In this document: in pieces, positions 1-8,485 of the stretch
How the letters are laid out: every line of letters starts with the position of its first letter
Position numbering within the stretch: position 1 is the stretch's first letter
Assembly (NCBI GenBank): GCA_009746045.1
Contig: RPFO01002007.1
Span: forward strand, 1 to 36,446
Length of the DNA: 36,446 bases
DNA from: Mesostigma viride
Lineage: Eukaryota; Streptophyta; Mesostigmatophyceae; Mesostigmatales; Mesostigmataceae
Direction: 5' to 3'
Notes under the pieces: generated by a model
Databases searched by the model: none
What the model saw: the letters and a program-made list of their open reading frames with translations, nothing else
Told to the model about the DNA's origin: nothing
Program-made: the position numbers and the translations under genes

Positions 1-21
1 CCAATGCGCTTGGCGTTAACT
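1..21 (-). repeat. Truncated end of a copia-like LTR (E2 family)
   Basis: The first 21 bases are identical to the right-hand end of both E2 LTRs (20772-20792 and 28100-28120), including the AACT terminus and the short inverted repeat just inside it. What follows is not the pyrimidine tract seen beside a 3' LTR, so this is probably the 5' LTR end of another minus-strand element, or a solo LTR, lying mostly outside the window. Confidence 0.75.
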
Positions 22-36
22 CACTTGGCCCCGGTG

Positions 37-378
37 CTAGCCCGGTGCCTGCCGACCCGCTGAGCCGTATCTGCGATGATGGTGTGATGGGAAGTACTGT
101 TCCATCTTGAGGACCTGCCGCGCTGCCACCCAGTCCTCCGTTGACGACCGATGTATCACCGCCACCACCAACAACGCCACCACTCTGATTGGCGACCCCC
201 CCCCACTGCCCATCCCGGAACCCGAGACTGCTGGTGGGACGAGTGGCCCATTGTCGTTGTCGCCAGTTGGCAAGGATGCCTGCGTGCCTGCAGCATCACC
301 CTGCCGCGGTGCGCCATCCACCACCGTGCCTTGGTTGGGGTTGGCGCCCCCTTGATGTTGACCATCTTGGTCTGCCAT
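37..378 (-). pseudogene. Possible gag N-terminal fragment of another copia-like element
   Basis: A minus-strand frame opens with ATG at 378 and runs about 113 codons to a stop beside the LTR remnant. The first half is G/N/Q/P-rich low complexity, as in the E1 and E2 gag leaders. The second half has a W-x3-R-x2-L-x2-M-x2-Y pattern that loosely resembles the start of the E2 gag body (tryptophan, arginine, leucine, methionine and tyrosine at comparable spacing). There is no zinc knuckle, so if it is gag it is truncated, plausibly by the LTR at 1-21. The similarity is weak and judged by eye. It could also be a chance open frame in GC-rich DNA. Confidence 0.25.
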
Positions 379-472
379 CAAGCTTCATGCTTGTGCTCTC
401 GTGAGCACCGTTTCTGCAACCAGTCACTGGGCTACAGAGTGAGCAGACGTAGTGCAAAATCAGAATGCACCA

Positions 473-477
473 CAGAG
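473..477. repeat. Target-site duplication of Ty3-A, left copy (CAGAG)
   Basis: CAGAG directly precedes the TG of the left LTR and is repeated directly after the CA of the right LTR at 19110-19114. This defines the ends of Ty3-A and shows that 1-477 and 19115 onward were contiguous before insertion. Confidence 0.9.
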
Positions 478-1048
478 TGTTACGCCGCAAGCCTCGGCCG
501 CCACCTCTACCTCTACCTGTCCTGATACTACCTAAACTAGTGAGGCTGCTTCTATTTACACCCCTAGCGAAAGACGACCGAGACGAACCAGATCTCAATG
601 CATTTACATATGTACTACTGTAATACGCCATAGGCCATTTAATCAAACCCGTTTACTCCAGGAAAAGAGGAAGGAAACACAACTAAACTGCCGTGACCCA
701 AGCTAATATGTGCTAATTCATTTAACACACGCCGGGTGACCCCACAAGGAGTGGAACGTGCATAAATGGTCACCAACGGTCCAACAGGCTCGGGCCGACC
801 TGGCCCTCGCCTGCAGAAACACAGAAACACAAGCAGGTGCACAGATGCACGCCTGTCCACTACATTCTACAAAAGGATAAGGACCACTAATATAGTACGC
901 GGCGCGGCGCCCAAAGGCACCCACTATACCACAGTACTGTTACGGGGACAATCATGTCCAAACTAGAACTGCACGTAACCTAGGAACAACCGAGGCCAAG
1001 GACCTAATTTACGTCCGTAACTACAACGAATTGTTACGCGACGTAACA
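478..1048 (-). repeat. Ty3-A 3' LTR
   Basis: This copy is nearly identical to 18539-19109; I see differences only near 735-755 and 975. On the coding strand it starts TGTTACG and ends CGTAACA. It is followed on the internal side by a C-rich tract, the complement of the polypurine tract, which identifies it as the 3' LTR. Confidence 0.93.
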
Positions 1049-1060
1049 CCTCCCCCCCAC
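1049..1060 (-). other. Polypurine tract of Ty3-A
   Basis: The plus strand reads CCTCCCCCCCAC, so the coding strand has a G-rich purine run ending exactly at the TGTTACG start of the 3' LTR. This is the expected position for the plus-strand DNA primer of an LTR retrotransposon. Confidence 0.8.
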
Positions 1061-1243
1061 AAAAGGTAGGGAGCCCTCTCCCTACGCAGAGAGGAGGGAA
1101 CCAGAGGGGTAGGAAAATAATCCTAACGCACCCAGCACACACCAACACAATCGATAGACCATCCCAGATACACAGCACCAATAGTTCACACGGTCTCCAC
1201 CACCACGCCGGGTGGTGTAGGGTTAGCCAGCACCAAGCCTGGT
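1061..1243 (-). other. Distal 3' noncoding region of Ty3-A
   Basis: No convincing ORF. It is continuous, across the nested E1 insertion, with 9107-9282. Two small CACC/GGTG inverted repeats lie at about 1200-1246, beside the E1 target site. Confidence 0.6.
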
Positions 1244-1248
1244 GGTAG
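1244..1248. repeat. Target-site duplication of E1, left copy (GGTAG)
   Basis: GGTAG directly precedes the AGTT start of the left E1 LTR and recurs at 9102-9106 directly after the AACT end of the right LTR. Confidence 0.88.
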
Positions 1249-1863
1249 AGTTGAATGAGAGTTTACCACCGAGGGAATCCATGGCTCTTGCAGGAAAGTT
1301 GCCTTTATTATAATGAGCAAACACAGACGTAAGTCACGTCAGTCCGAGACTGCACGTAGCACAGACGACAGGGTCGTTATGCCAAGAGAGCGTGCACGCA
1401 AGAGCTAGCGTCCCGGTGTGACCAAGTCACTCATATAGCTTGCTAGGGACGCGTCCAAGTATTCAGCTGCACTGTCACAGCTGAACTGTCAATCAATTGA
1501 TTACACAGACTCTGGCACGCCTTTGGCGCGCAGATCTATCAATTGTCCATACGGCTAGTCCTGTGGACCTATCCGTACACTAGTCAGCATCAATTGTCTC
1601 ATAGGTCCTGGCGCGCTACAGTGCGCCTACCTATCAATTGACCATCAAGTCCTGTACAAGTCCTGTCAACGTCCTGCGGACTATCAAAGTGACACTTGTA
1701 CATCCTGTGTCCGTACGCGCCCACAGTGGCGCGCCGGGTACTGTCGGCACAGCCTAGGAAACGTCATAACTTTTACGTTCCTTAACCAAATGAGGCGTTC
1801 AAGGTGCCGTTGGAAAGAGCGTAACAATCTCTATCCATCTAACGTAAATCCTTTACGTTAACT
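1249..1863 (-). repeat. E1 3' LTR
   Basis: 615 bp, nearly identical to 8486-9101. It has AGTT/AACT terminal inverted repeats and a perfect 8-bp inverted repeat (AACGTAAA/TTTACGTT) just inside the right end. Four TCAATTG motifs start at 1493, 1539, 1590 and 1634. A coding-strand AATAAA (complement at 1304-1309) lies about 55 nt from the 3' end and could serve as a polyadenylation signal. Confidence 0.93.
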
Positions 1864-1882
1864 CCAATCCCTTCTTTTCTTT
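1864..1882 (-). other. Polypurine tract of E1
   Basis: The plus strand is pyrimidine-rich (CCAATCCCTTCTTTTCTTT), so the coding strand has an A/G tract ending beside the AGTT of the 3' LTR. The same sequence with small changes is found at 20793-20810 in E2. Confidence 0.8.
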
Positions 1883-2814
1883 AGGGATCACATCCCCTGC
1901 CAGGGACCCTTGAAGTAGCTTGAAATGTCCTTCACTCCAGCTTGAAGCTTGAACAGATGTCTTTAATGGCCAATGCCATTCCCCCAGCCCTTTCTTTTAA
2001 GGAACTGGAAAAGAAACAGATCTGCCACAGGGAAAACCATTTCATGAGAAATGGATAAAAACCTATGGAAGTGGCATTACAGAGTACCACCAGATATTAG
2101 AAACACACAAAATTAAATACATACAGGTTAATTCTATGAGGTCTTCTCCAGGAATTAATCCCATCACCTCGGTAGAGCCTCCAGTACAATGACCTTCTGG
2201 CGGTGAGTTACATTAATCCCAGATACTAATCCCATAAAACCCAGTACATATCTAATATAAGCACAATAAATCCATGACAATTGAAATACCACTTGACAAA
2301 GTAAGACGTATTACAATAGTTTCCCCGTCATACTCTCAACAGGTTAGTATTGGCGCCCGTCTTATGGCGCCCGTCTACTTGTCAGATGATAAATTGCCAC
2401 AGCAAACAAATGACAAAATGAAACACATAGGCAACAATTAAATCCTGCCCTGGGGAACTAGGGAAGTCTGAACAGGTAAAACACCTGAGCAGGCCAGCTT
2501 GTAGAAACATAATACCAGGGAATCGAACCCCGCCCTATAAACCCCAGAATAAAGGTTCCCAGACCATTGTGAGAGGTATGTACAAATATACATTTCTTTT
2601 TAAATAGAATACATGGTCTGTAATGGACCTGTCAACCTTGTGTAGTCAACAGCATGAACCCCAGCCAAAACCTGGCTGTATCCTGATTAAAATCAGAGTG
2701 AGTGTACCATGGTCCATGAGCCTTAGTACAGACTAAAATACAGGTATTATGCCAGTCACAATGCTGACACTACCACACAATCTGCTCTCCAATGCCCTAT
2801 AACCAGGCACCAGC
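1883..2814 (-). other. E1 3' noncoding region
   Basis: About 930 bp between the pol stop and the polypurine tract with no credible ORF. The one recognisable element is a tRNA T-arm-like 22-mer at 2514-2535, shared with E2. Confidence 0.6.
2514..2535 (-). promoter_or_regulatory. tRNA T-arm / Pol III B-box-like motif in E1 3' region
   Basis: The coding strand contains GGTTCGATTCC, a match to the Pol III B-box consensus, inside a short T-arm-like stem. The same 22 bases occur at 21333-21354 in E2, also a few hundred bases after pol. No A box, D arm or anticodon arm is evident, so it is not called as a tRNA gene. A functional role is inference. Confidence 0.5.
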
Positions 2815-3566
2815 TTAGACAGCTTGCTGAGATGGGTCCATCAGAGACTGAAGAACCTTGTATTGCACTGCTGCCTTCTGCACTAGCTTGGTCAAAGCAT
2901 CAGCAGGATTGTCAACCCCAGGGATATGCTCAATATTGGCCAAGGAGGACAATTCCTTAAGAAGGAGATAATCCAAGTCCCTACTTCTGGCCATCTGCCT
3001 GTGCACAAACTGCACCATCCCCATGGAGTCTGTTTTTAGAAGAGTGGTAACCTGAAGTGGCCAAGGAGTGTTAGAAGTCATCTGATGAAGCAACTCCTTC
3101 AGATAAAGGCTTGTGTGAATGCCTTCACAAATAGCCCTGCATTCTGCCACATCACTACTGACAGCCACCCGTTTGTGCAGGCGACTGAACCAGCTCACCA
3201 AACTCCCCAGGCCTTCCTGTCTGAGCACAAAGAGCCCTGCAGCCCTGCCCCTGACCTTGGAGACCTGCCTGCTGTCCATTGAGCTATCCACATACAGCTC
3301 CATGCAAATGGGTTGTGATAAATCCACTGCAGACAACAGAATGCCAGACGAAGCCCTGACCTGATCAGCCACCTTGGCAGACCCTAGCTCTGTCAGCATG
3401 TCATCAGGCAACCTGGCTATGACCATAAGGTCTGGCCTGGAAATGCCTGCCACCCAAGCAACCATGCCCCTCACCATGGGACACAGTGCCTGTGTGATGA
3501 CTGGAGGAAGCTTGCTAATGAGGGTCTCTTGATAATCGTTGCCCCCCACCAGCAGCATACGCCACT
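2815..3566 (-). CDS. pol: E1 pol, 3' part: copia-type RNase H (frameshifted from RT)
   Basis: This frame carries the RT-to-RNase H connection and the RNase H domain. Seen: YVDSSMDSRQ (first catalytic Asp region), SSDVAECRAI (Glu), TDSMGMVQFV (Asp), then IPGVDNPADALTK near the end. These match the usual copia order of D, SS-x-AE, D-x-S and AD-x-LTK. RNase H removes the RNA strand during reverse transcription. The frame joins the upstream pol frame at a run of seven C (plus strand, 3567-3573); alignment with intact E2 indicates loss of one base there. It ends in TAA. Without the repair, this E1 copy lacks an RNase H fused to RT. Confidence 0.85.
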
Positions 3567-6440
3567 CCCCCCCTTCTTCACCAGTGTGGCCTCCATGCCC
3601 ACAAACAGGAGAGGCTCATTCTCCACCTGCCATTGCTCCCTACCCAGAGGAAACTTGGACTTAATGATGGAGATCAGCTCCTTAAGCCACGACGTGGGAG
3701 CTATCAGATGTAGGTCATCCCCGTGCAGCGAAGCATACACTGGTAGGCCTTCCCATTGCCCCAGAAACAGACAGGGGTCTACAGGAGAAACCTTCAAGTT
3801 GCAATGCTCCTTCAGGAAACGGTTGAGAGTCTCCCTCCAGATTATTGGACTTGACCTCAGGCCCTCCAGGCCCTTGAGGATTTTAAGGAACTCAGTGTGA
3901 ATGTCCCTTTTCCATACAGCAGGCACCCTGACATAGAAAGGCGTCTTGCCCTCCCACTTTTCCTGTGCCACATCTGCATCCCCCTCCAGAAATGCCCTCT
4001 TGAAGTCTACCACCACTGAGCCATAGTCCAAGCCCTTGTTGAGAAGGCCTAGAAATACACACAGCAGCAGCCTCCAAGTGTCATGCAGCATGCCAGGGGT
4101 ATACAACTCCTCAGCGGTGCACTCACCAGTACCCTTGAACTCATTCAGTACTGGCCTGACGTGTGGTACCTTGACCCCGTCCACCTCCTTCATCTTGATG
4201 ACAAACTTGAGCTTGAGTAGACGTCGTGCAGGAGGCAGGTCATTGACAGGTTCCACGCATTTCTTGGAGATCCAGTCCTCCCCAGATTTAATCAGACCCA
4301 GTGTGACCTGGGGACACATAATGGGAGAGGACATGAGCTTCACCAGGCCTTGGTAGTTTATAGGGCTGTGTCCAGCAAGTGAGTGAGGACCAATGCCCAA
4401 ACTGCTTGGATGACTAGCAGCTGGCAATATGAGGTCATCAACCAAGGGCTCCTGCCCCTGGCACACTTGCACACGCTTAACCGTCCTGGTTACTGCACGT
4501 GATAGGTGAGTGGTCCTGAAATTAATCAGTGGGACCTGACCAGCCCCTTCCTTAGTCAGGAGAGAGGACGTGATCACTACCCCATCCTGGCATAGGAAAT
4601 TCTGCCCCAGAAGAGCAGGTCCCTGATAGCCCTCCAAGACACAAAAAGCAGTGTCCTGTCCAAGGATAGGAATGGATACCTCACCCAGTACCTTCACGTG
4701 TACCCCGCCACTGAAGTCAGACACAAACTGATAGCTGGGTTCAGTCATGCTGTACCCTGCTGCAGCTCTGGTCCCAATGATGGAAACCTGAGAATTAGTG
4801 TCTACCTCTAAGGCAGTGTCCAGCCCCAGATTGCCATGCCACCTGAGCTTGGCTACCTTGGGCTGCTTCTTGGCCCTTTGCAGAGCCCCAATTAATCCAG
4901 CCAAACTTGTCCCCCTGGGCTTGGTTAGAGCCTTGGGCTTGACAGTTGACTCCCCAGCTGTTGACCTTGCAGCCTGTTCAACAGGTACCTCTGCAACCTG
5001 GCCAGGGCTGACAGATTCCCCTGCAACAGATGTGGTCGTTGCATCAGTGATGTCACTTGGGACCTGAAAATCCTGCAGGTCCTGTGAGCCTTGTGCCTGA
5101 CTGCCCTCATTCATCAGGTTAGGCTTGACATATGACCAACTCAGCCGGTGCACATGCTTTGGTTCGTCCTCCATGCTGACCAAGCATGCGTGGCTAGCTT
5201 CATCAACCTGGGTAACCACCCCAGGACTCCAGCTACCACGTTTGCCATAAAGGCTAGGTTCCTTCCAAGCTAGGACCTTCTGACCCACTTGTGGCTCCAG
5301 CATCTTCCAACCCCGGTCCTTCTCCCTCAGCTTGGCAAAGGTGACATGTGCAGCATGTTTCCAGCCCTCCAGCACATGTGGTGGGCACAGGCCATGATAT
5401 AGACCCATTGGGCTGACAGCAACTCCATCATAGTAGAAGTTAACCCTGCTGTTCAGCTGCTGCTCCACGTTCCTCAGCCATGCACTCCTGACAAGTGCAG
5501 GTGCAGATAAGGGTACCCAGTCTTCAGAGATAATCAATTTCTTGACCTCCTGGATTGCCCTCTCTATAGCACCCTGCTGCCCATGAGCCTCCCTAGGTGT
5601 AACCAGCAACTCAGGAAGGGTGGGATCACCCTTGAGATGCTGAAACTGCATGTCCACCTGGATCCTTGTGGTAGGAAACTTGGCTCTTACATTCTGCAGG
5701 GCAGCCAGCAAGTACCTGTTCTTCATAGAAGGTAAATGCTCCAGCACCTTGTATTTTGTGTACCTGTCCACGCACACCAACAGTTGCATGCCCCTGATGT
5801 GTTGGATATCACACTGCAGATCACCAATGCTCTGAGGTATAGCTTTGGCATGTGATTTCCTGGGCTTGTTGGAGGACAACTGGCACTTACACCGTGAGGC
5901 AGCTTGCTGACACGCCTTAAGAAGGGGTGCCCTGCCCATACGGAAGGCAAAGTTGTTTGACAGAGAAGTGGCATGCCCAAACATGTTGTGGATTCGGGCA
6001 CCCAACTCCTGGTACACAGAGGAAGCAGTCCCTGGCACAGTCAGGACTGTGCTGTCAGGTTGTCCAGCATCACCATGCTGTCTTCCATCCTGTTCTGACT
6101 CAGAGTCTGAGTCACCCTGCTCATGCCCAACACCTGGACCGCCAGCAGGGACCACATGCATACCACCAGAGGCCTTCACACCCCTCTGTGGTTGTACATT
6201 GGTTTCTCTCAAAATGAGAGGTCCACCCTCGTGCCCAGCACGAGGATGCATGGGGTCAGACATTCTTACAGCTGCACCAGCTGTCAAGGACGTCTTCATA
6301 GGAACCTGTACCTCTCCAGGTGACCTGGGGCCACCATGAACCTGGAGATCACCCTCTTGTTGCCCAGATATAAAATCTGCATTGGAGCACCTGGCCTCCC
6401 CCTTGGGTGAATTAAGGTGTGTAGGGGTTGCCTCAGACAG
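3471..6440 (-). CDS. pol: E1 pol: integrase, retropepsin-like and reverse transcriptase domains
   Basis: The frame is open from the codon after the gag TGA (6440) and has an ATG at 6299. Counting from that ATG: acidic low-complexity leader 1-95; integrase zinc-binding region about 104-139 (HNMFGH...CKC); catalytic triad D164, D216, E246 (29 residues between the last two); SH3-like C-terminal integrase segment about 335-393; retropepsin-like domain about 495-570 with D500-T-N and LLGQNF; RT about 690-900 with D765 (VVDFKRAF) and HGDD at 859-862. After about residue 910 the frame is wrong because of the homopolymer indel at 3567-3573. The product would be cleaved into integrase, protease and RT. 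Domain identities follow from motif order and from 40-50% apparent similarity to E2. The domain order IN-PR-RT is atypical for copia. Confidence 0.88.
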   Translation of the reverse strand: MSEATPTHLNSPKGEARCSNADFISGQQEGDLQVHGGPRSPGEVQVPMKTSLTAGAAVRMSDPMHPRAGHEGGPLILRETNVQPQRGVKASGGMHVVPAGGPGVGHEQGDSDSESEQDGRQHGDAGQPDSTVLTVPGTASSVYQELGARIHNMFGHATSLSNNFAFRMGRAPLLKACQQAASRCKCQLSSNKPRKSHAKAIPQSIGDLQCDIQHIRGMQLLVCVDRYTKYKVLEHLPSMKNRYLLAALQNVRAKFPTTRIQVDMQFQHLKGDPTLPELLVTPREAHGQQGAIERAIQEVKKLIISEDWVPLSAPALVRSAWLRNVEQQLNSRVNFYYDGVAVSPMGLYHGLCPPHVLEGWKHAAHVTFAKLREKDRGWKMLEPQVGQKVLAWKEPSLYGKRGSWSPGVVTQVDEASHACLVSMEDEPKHVHRLSWSYVKPNLMNEGSQAQGSQDLQDFQVPSDITDATTTSVAGESVSPGQVAEVPVEQAARSTAGESTVKPKALTKPRGTSLAGLIGALQRAKKQPKVAKLRWHGNLGLDTALEVDTNSQVSIIGTRAAAGYSMTEPSYQFVSDFSGGVHVKVLGEVSIPILGQDTAFCVLEGYQGPALLGQNFLCQDGVVITSSLLTKEGAGQVPLINFRTTHLSRAVTRTVKRVQVCQGQEPLVDDLILPAASHPSSLGIGPHSLAGHSPINYQGLVKLMSSPIMCPQVTLGLIKSGEDWISKKCVEPVNDLPPARRLLKLKFVIKMKEVDGVKVPHVRPVLNEFKGTGECTAEELYTPGMLHDTWRLLLCVFLGLLNKGLDYGSVVVDFKRAFLEGDADVAQEKWEGKTPFYVRVPAVWKRDIHTEFLKILKGLEGLRSSPIIWRETLNRFLKEHCNLKVSPVDPCLFLGQWEGLPVYASLHGDDLHLIAPTSWLKELISIIKSKFPLGREQWQVENEPLLFVGMEATLVKKGGSGVCCWWGATIIKRPSLASFLQSSHRHCVPW

Positions 6441-7550
6441 TCACTGCTCCTTGTTGTCTTCTTGCTGACTGCCCTTTGAAGGCTGGCCTGCCTGGGACTT
6501 GTTGTTGTTCTTGTTGTTGTTTTTCTTGTTGCTGCCCTGGCCCTGGGTCTTCTTGAAGCTGGGACACTCCTTCTTGATGTGCCCCCACCCCTTGCACAGG
6601 TAGCACTGGATCTTTGACTTGCCCTGGCCTCCTCCCCCGTTGTCAGGCGCGTTACCCTGCCTGGGCTTACCACCCACCCTCCTGAACACCGACTTGGCAT
6701 GTGATTGCCCGTCAGGGTCGGGTGAATGGTTGGCCTTCCGCTTGTTGTGGTTGCCCCCACGTCCTCCTTGGCTTCTGTCAGCCTCAGACGTCTTGGAGCC
6801 CCCCTGGGCACGCCCACCTGCGTGGGTAGCCTTCACAGCTGGCATTCCACCCTCAAACAGCTCCTCTGCCTCGAGTGCTTGTTTGATTATGACCTTGTAG
6901 GCCTTGAGGGTAGAGTGTGGGGCACACATGACCTTTAAAGAGCCACGTGTTGCCTTGTCCAGCCCAGAAACCTTGAGCCAGTTTGTCAGGGCTATGCTGT
7001 CAGCGACATTGAAGCCGTGAGCCCTGCCCTCCTCAACCATCTTACAATAGTTAAGGAAGTTCTGGATCAGGTCTCCCTTCACCTCCCACCCCTGGTATTT
7101 ATCCTGCCAATGGATCCCCACTTTCTTCCTCTGATCCTCTAGCAGCTCCCTCAGCTCTGCCACGTAGACTGCCCAGGCCTTGTTGGCCTTCTTGCACTCT
7201 CTAGTGAGGTCTTTAATCTGATCTGTGCACTTGCCAAAAGTCTGGCTGCCTATCCAGATCTGATAATAGTTTGTACCACCGTACAAACTTGGAAACCCCT
7301 CTAGTCCTTCCACAAACTCCTCTGCCTGCTTTGGCTTAGAGTCTGAAGTGACAGGTTGCAGCTGATTAACAATAAGCAGACCCTGGGTGGTGAGATCATA
7401 TCCAGAAACAGCATGTGTAGTGTTATTATTCAAAGGGATATTAGTGATTTCTCCGGTGACCCCCACGTCATCTACGTGAGCGGTCCCGCTACCAGCACCC
7501 CCATTATTATTCCCACTGGCTAGGCCCTTGCTACGGCGTCCCTCAGCCAT
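6441..7550 (-). CDS. gag: E1 gag with CCHC zinc knuckle
   Basis: 369 residues from an ATG at 7550. A G/N-rich start is followed by a mostly helical middle (about 85-240) without further motifs. A basic K/R/N/Q-rich tail surrounds a classic knuckle, CYLCKGWGHIKKEC, near residue 315. Gag forms the retrotransposon particle and the knuckle binds RNA. It ends CAG-TGA-CTG, and the pol frame continues in the same phase directly after the TGA, which suggests stop-codon readthrough as the route to Gag-Pol. The 120-bp gap to ORF0 (7673) has no gene. Confidence 0.9.
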   Translation of the reverse strand: MAEGRRSKGLASGNNNGGAGSGTAHVDDVGVTGEITNIPLNNNTTHAVSGYDLTTQGLLIVNQLQPVTSDSKPKQAEEFVEGLEGFPSLYGGTNYYQIWIGSQTFGKCTDQIKDLTRECKKANKAWAVYVAELRELLEDQRKKVGIHWQDKYQGWEVKGDLIQNFLNYCKMVEEGRAHGFNVADSIALTNWLKVSGLDKATRGSLKVMCAPHSTLKAYKVIIKQALEAEELFEGGMPAVKATHAGGRAQGGSKTSEADRSQGGRGGNHNKRKANHSPDPDGQSHAKSVFRRVGGKPRQGNAPDNGGGGQGKSKIQCYLCKGWGHIKKECPSFKKTQGQGSNKKNNNKNNNKSQAGQPSKGSQQEDNKEQ

Positions 7551-7672
7551 GGTAAACTACACTAGCTGTGTATGGCCCTGAGCTAAGCAGCTGGAAAACA
7601 AAAGACAGGTAGATATGTACAATCTGTCAAAAAGCCGCCTGCCCCGGTGCCGACCGCGCCACCATGCCGAAT

Positions 7673-8458
7673 TCAGTCGAGACCACGAAAATCGCAGTAG
7701 TCGTAGTCGTAAATTGGATCGTTGGCGACAGGCGCAGGCGCCTCCTGGCCTTGCCCAACCTCAATCGTCACCGGAGTTTCGATGACGATGGGGTCCAACC
7801 GACGTCCCGTCACCGGATCAATGCGGCGACGACGGCGGCGGGTGACGATGCGGAGCGGGTTGGTAAGAATCGTTAGAAAATCCCACCCGTCCGGCGCCCA
7901 CTCTCGCAATGCAGACAAGAACGCGACAAGATTGAGCAGCAATTGCCGCTCACGCGTCCGGAAGCCTCGCGACAGCAACTGCAGAATCGCAAGGTCTTGA
8001 AACAGGTTGGTCGTAATCGTCGGAATGACGCCCGAACGAACCGACAGCCAGTTAGCGAGATTGCGCTGGTAACCTGTAAGCGATGAAACCGCGTTGTCGA
8101 TCTCCTCAGAGACCTCGGCAACCGCGCTGGGCGCTTGCAACCCCGCCCGGGTATGGACCTCGAAGTCCGCGAGCAAAGCTCGAATGGAATCAAGGTAATC
8201 GCGAAACCCCAAAACAATCGAAGGTTGCGGAGGCGGGGGCGGCAGTCGTAGGTTTTGCAGCAGTGCCTGCTGCTGAGCGCGTAGCTCCGCACTGGACGCT
8301 ACCGCCTGGTCAACAACACGCTGCCACGCCGGATTAAGAACCGGACGATCTTCACGAACAGGAGTCGTCGAAGGACCAGCCGGAGATTCGGCGATGTCCG
8401 CTGGACTGCCCAAAATTTCAGAATCCCTCGGAATGCGGAACTCCATCGAGTCCGGCAT
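7673..8458 (-). CDS. E1 ORF0: unknown protein between 5' LTR and gag
   Basis: 261 residues from an ATG at 8458, only 27 bases after the 5' LTR end. The N-terminal third is P/Q-rich with a run of prolines. Residues about 85-190 are predicted helical, L/A-rich and of mixed charge. A basic run of six arginines follows near residue 205, and the tail is acidic with a DYDYCDF segment. I recognise no domain. E2 has an unrelated-looking but similarly sized and placed ORF at 26499-27335, which argues for a genuine extra gene. No signal peptide or membrane segment is evident. It would be the first ORF on the genomic RNA. Confidence 0.6.
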   Translation of the reverse strand: MPDSMEFRIPRDSEILGSPADIAESPAGPSTTPVREDRPVLNPAWQRVVDQAVASSAELRAQQQALLQNLRLPPPPPQPSIVLGFRDYLDSIRALLADFEVHTRAGLQAPSAVAEVSEEIDNAVSSLTGYQRNLANWLSVRSGVIPTITTNLFQDLAILQLLSRGFRTRERQLLLNLVAFLSALREWAPDGWDFLTILTNPLRIVTRRRRRRIDPVTGRRLDPIVIETPVTIEVGQGQEAPAPVANDPIYDYDYCDFRGLD

Positions 8459-8465
8459 TTTTCTT

Positions 8466-8485
8466 GGTACGAAGATTGTAATACG
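8466..8485 (-). other. Putative primer-binding site of E1
   Basis: Directly inside the 5' LTR the coding strand reads CGTATTACAATCTTC. It does not start with TGG, so it cannot pair with a tRNA 3' CCA end. E2 has CAAATTACAACC at the same place. The shared ATTACAA suggests priming from an internal tRNA fragment, as known for Drosophila copia; this is inference. Confidence 0.4.

Noticed and set aside
2514-2535. Complete tRNA gene
   Set aside because: Only the T-arm/B-box part is present. No A box, D arm or anticodon arm can be found upstream in either element.
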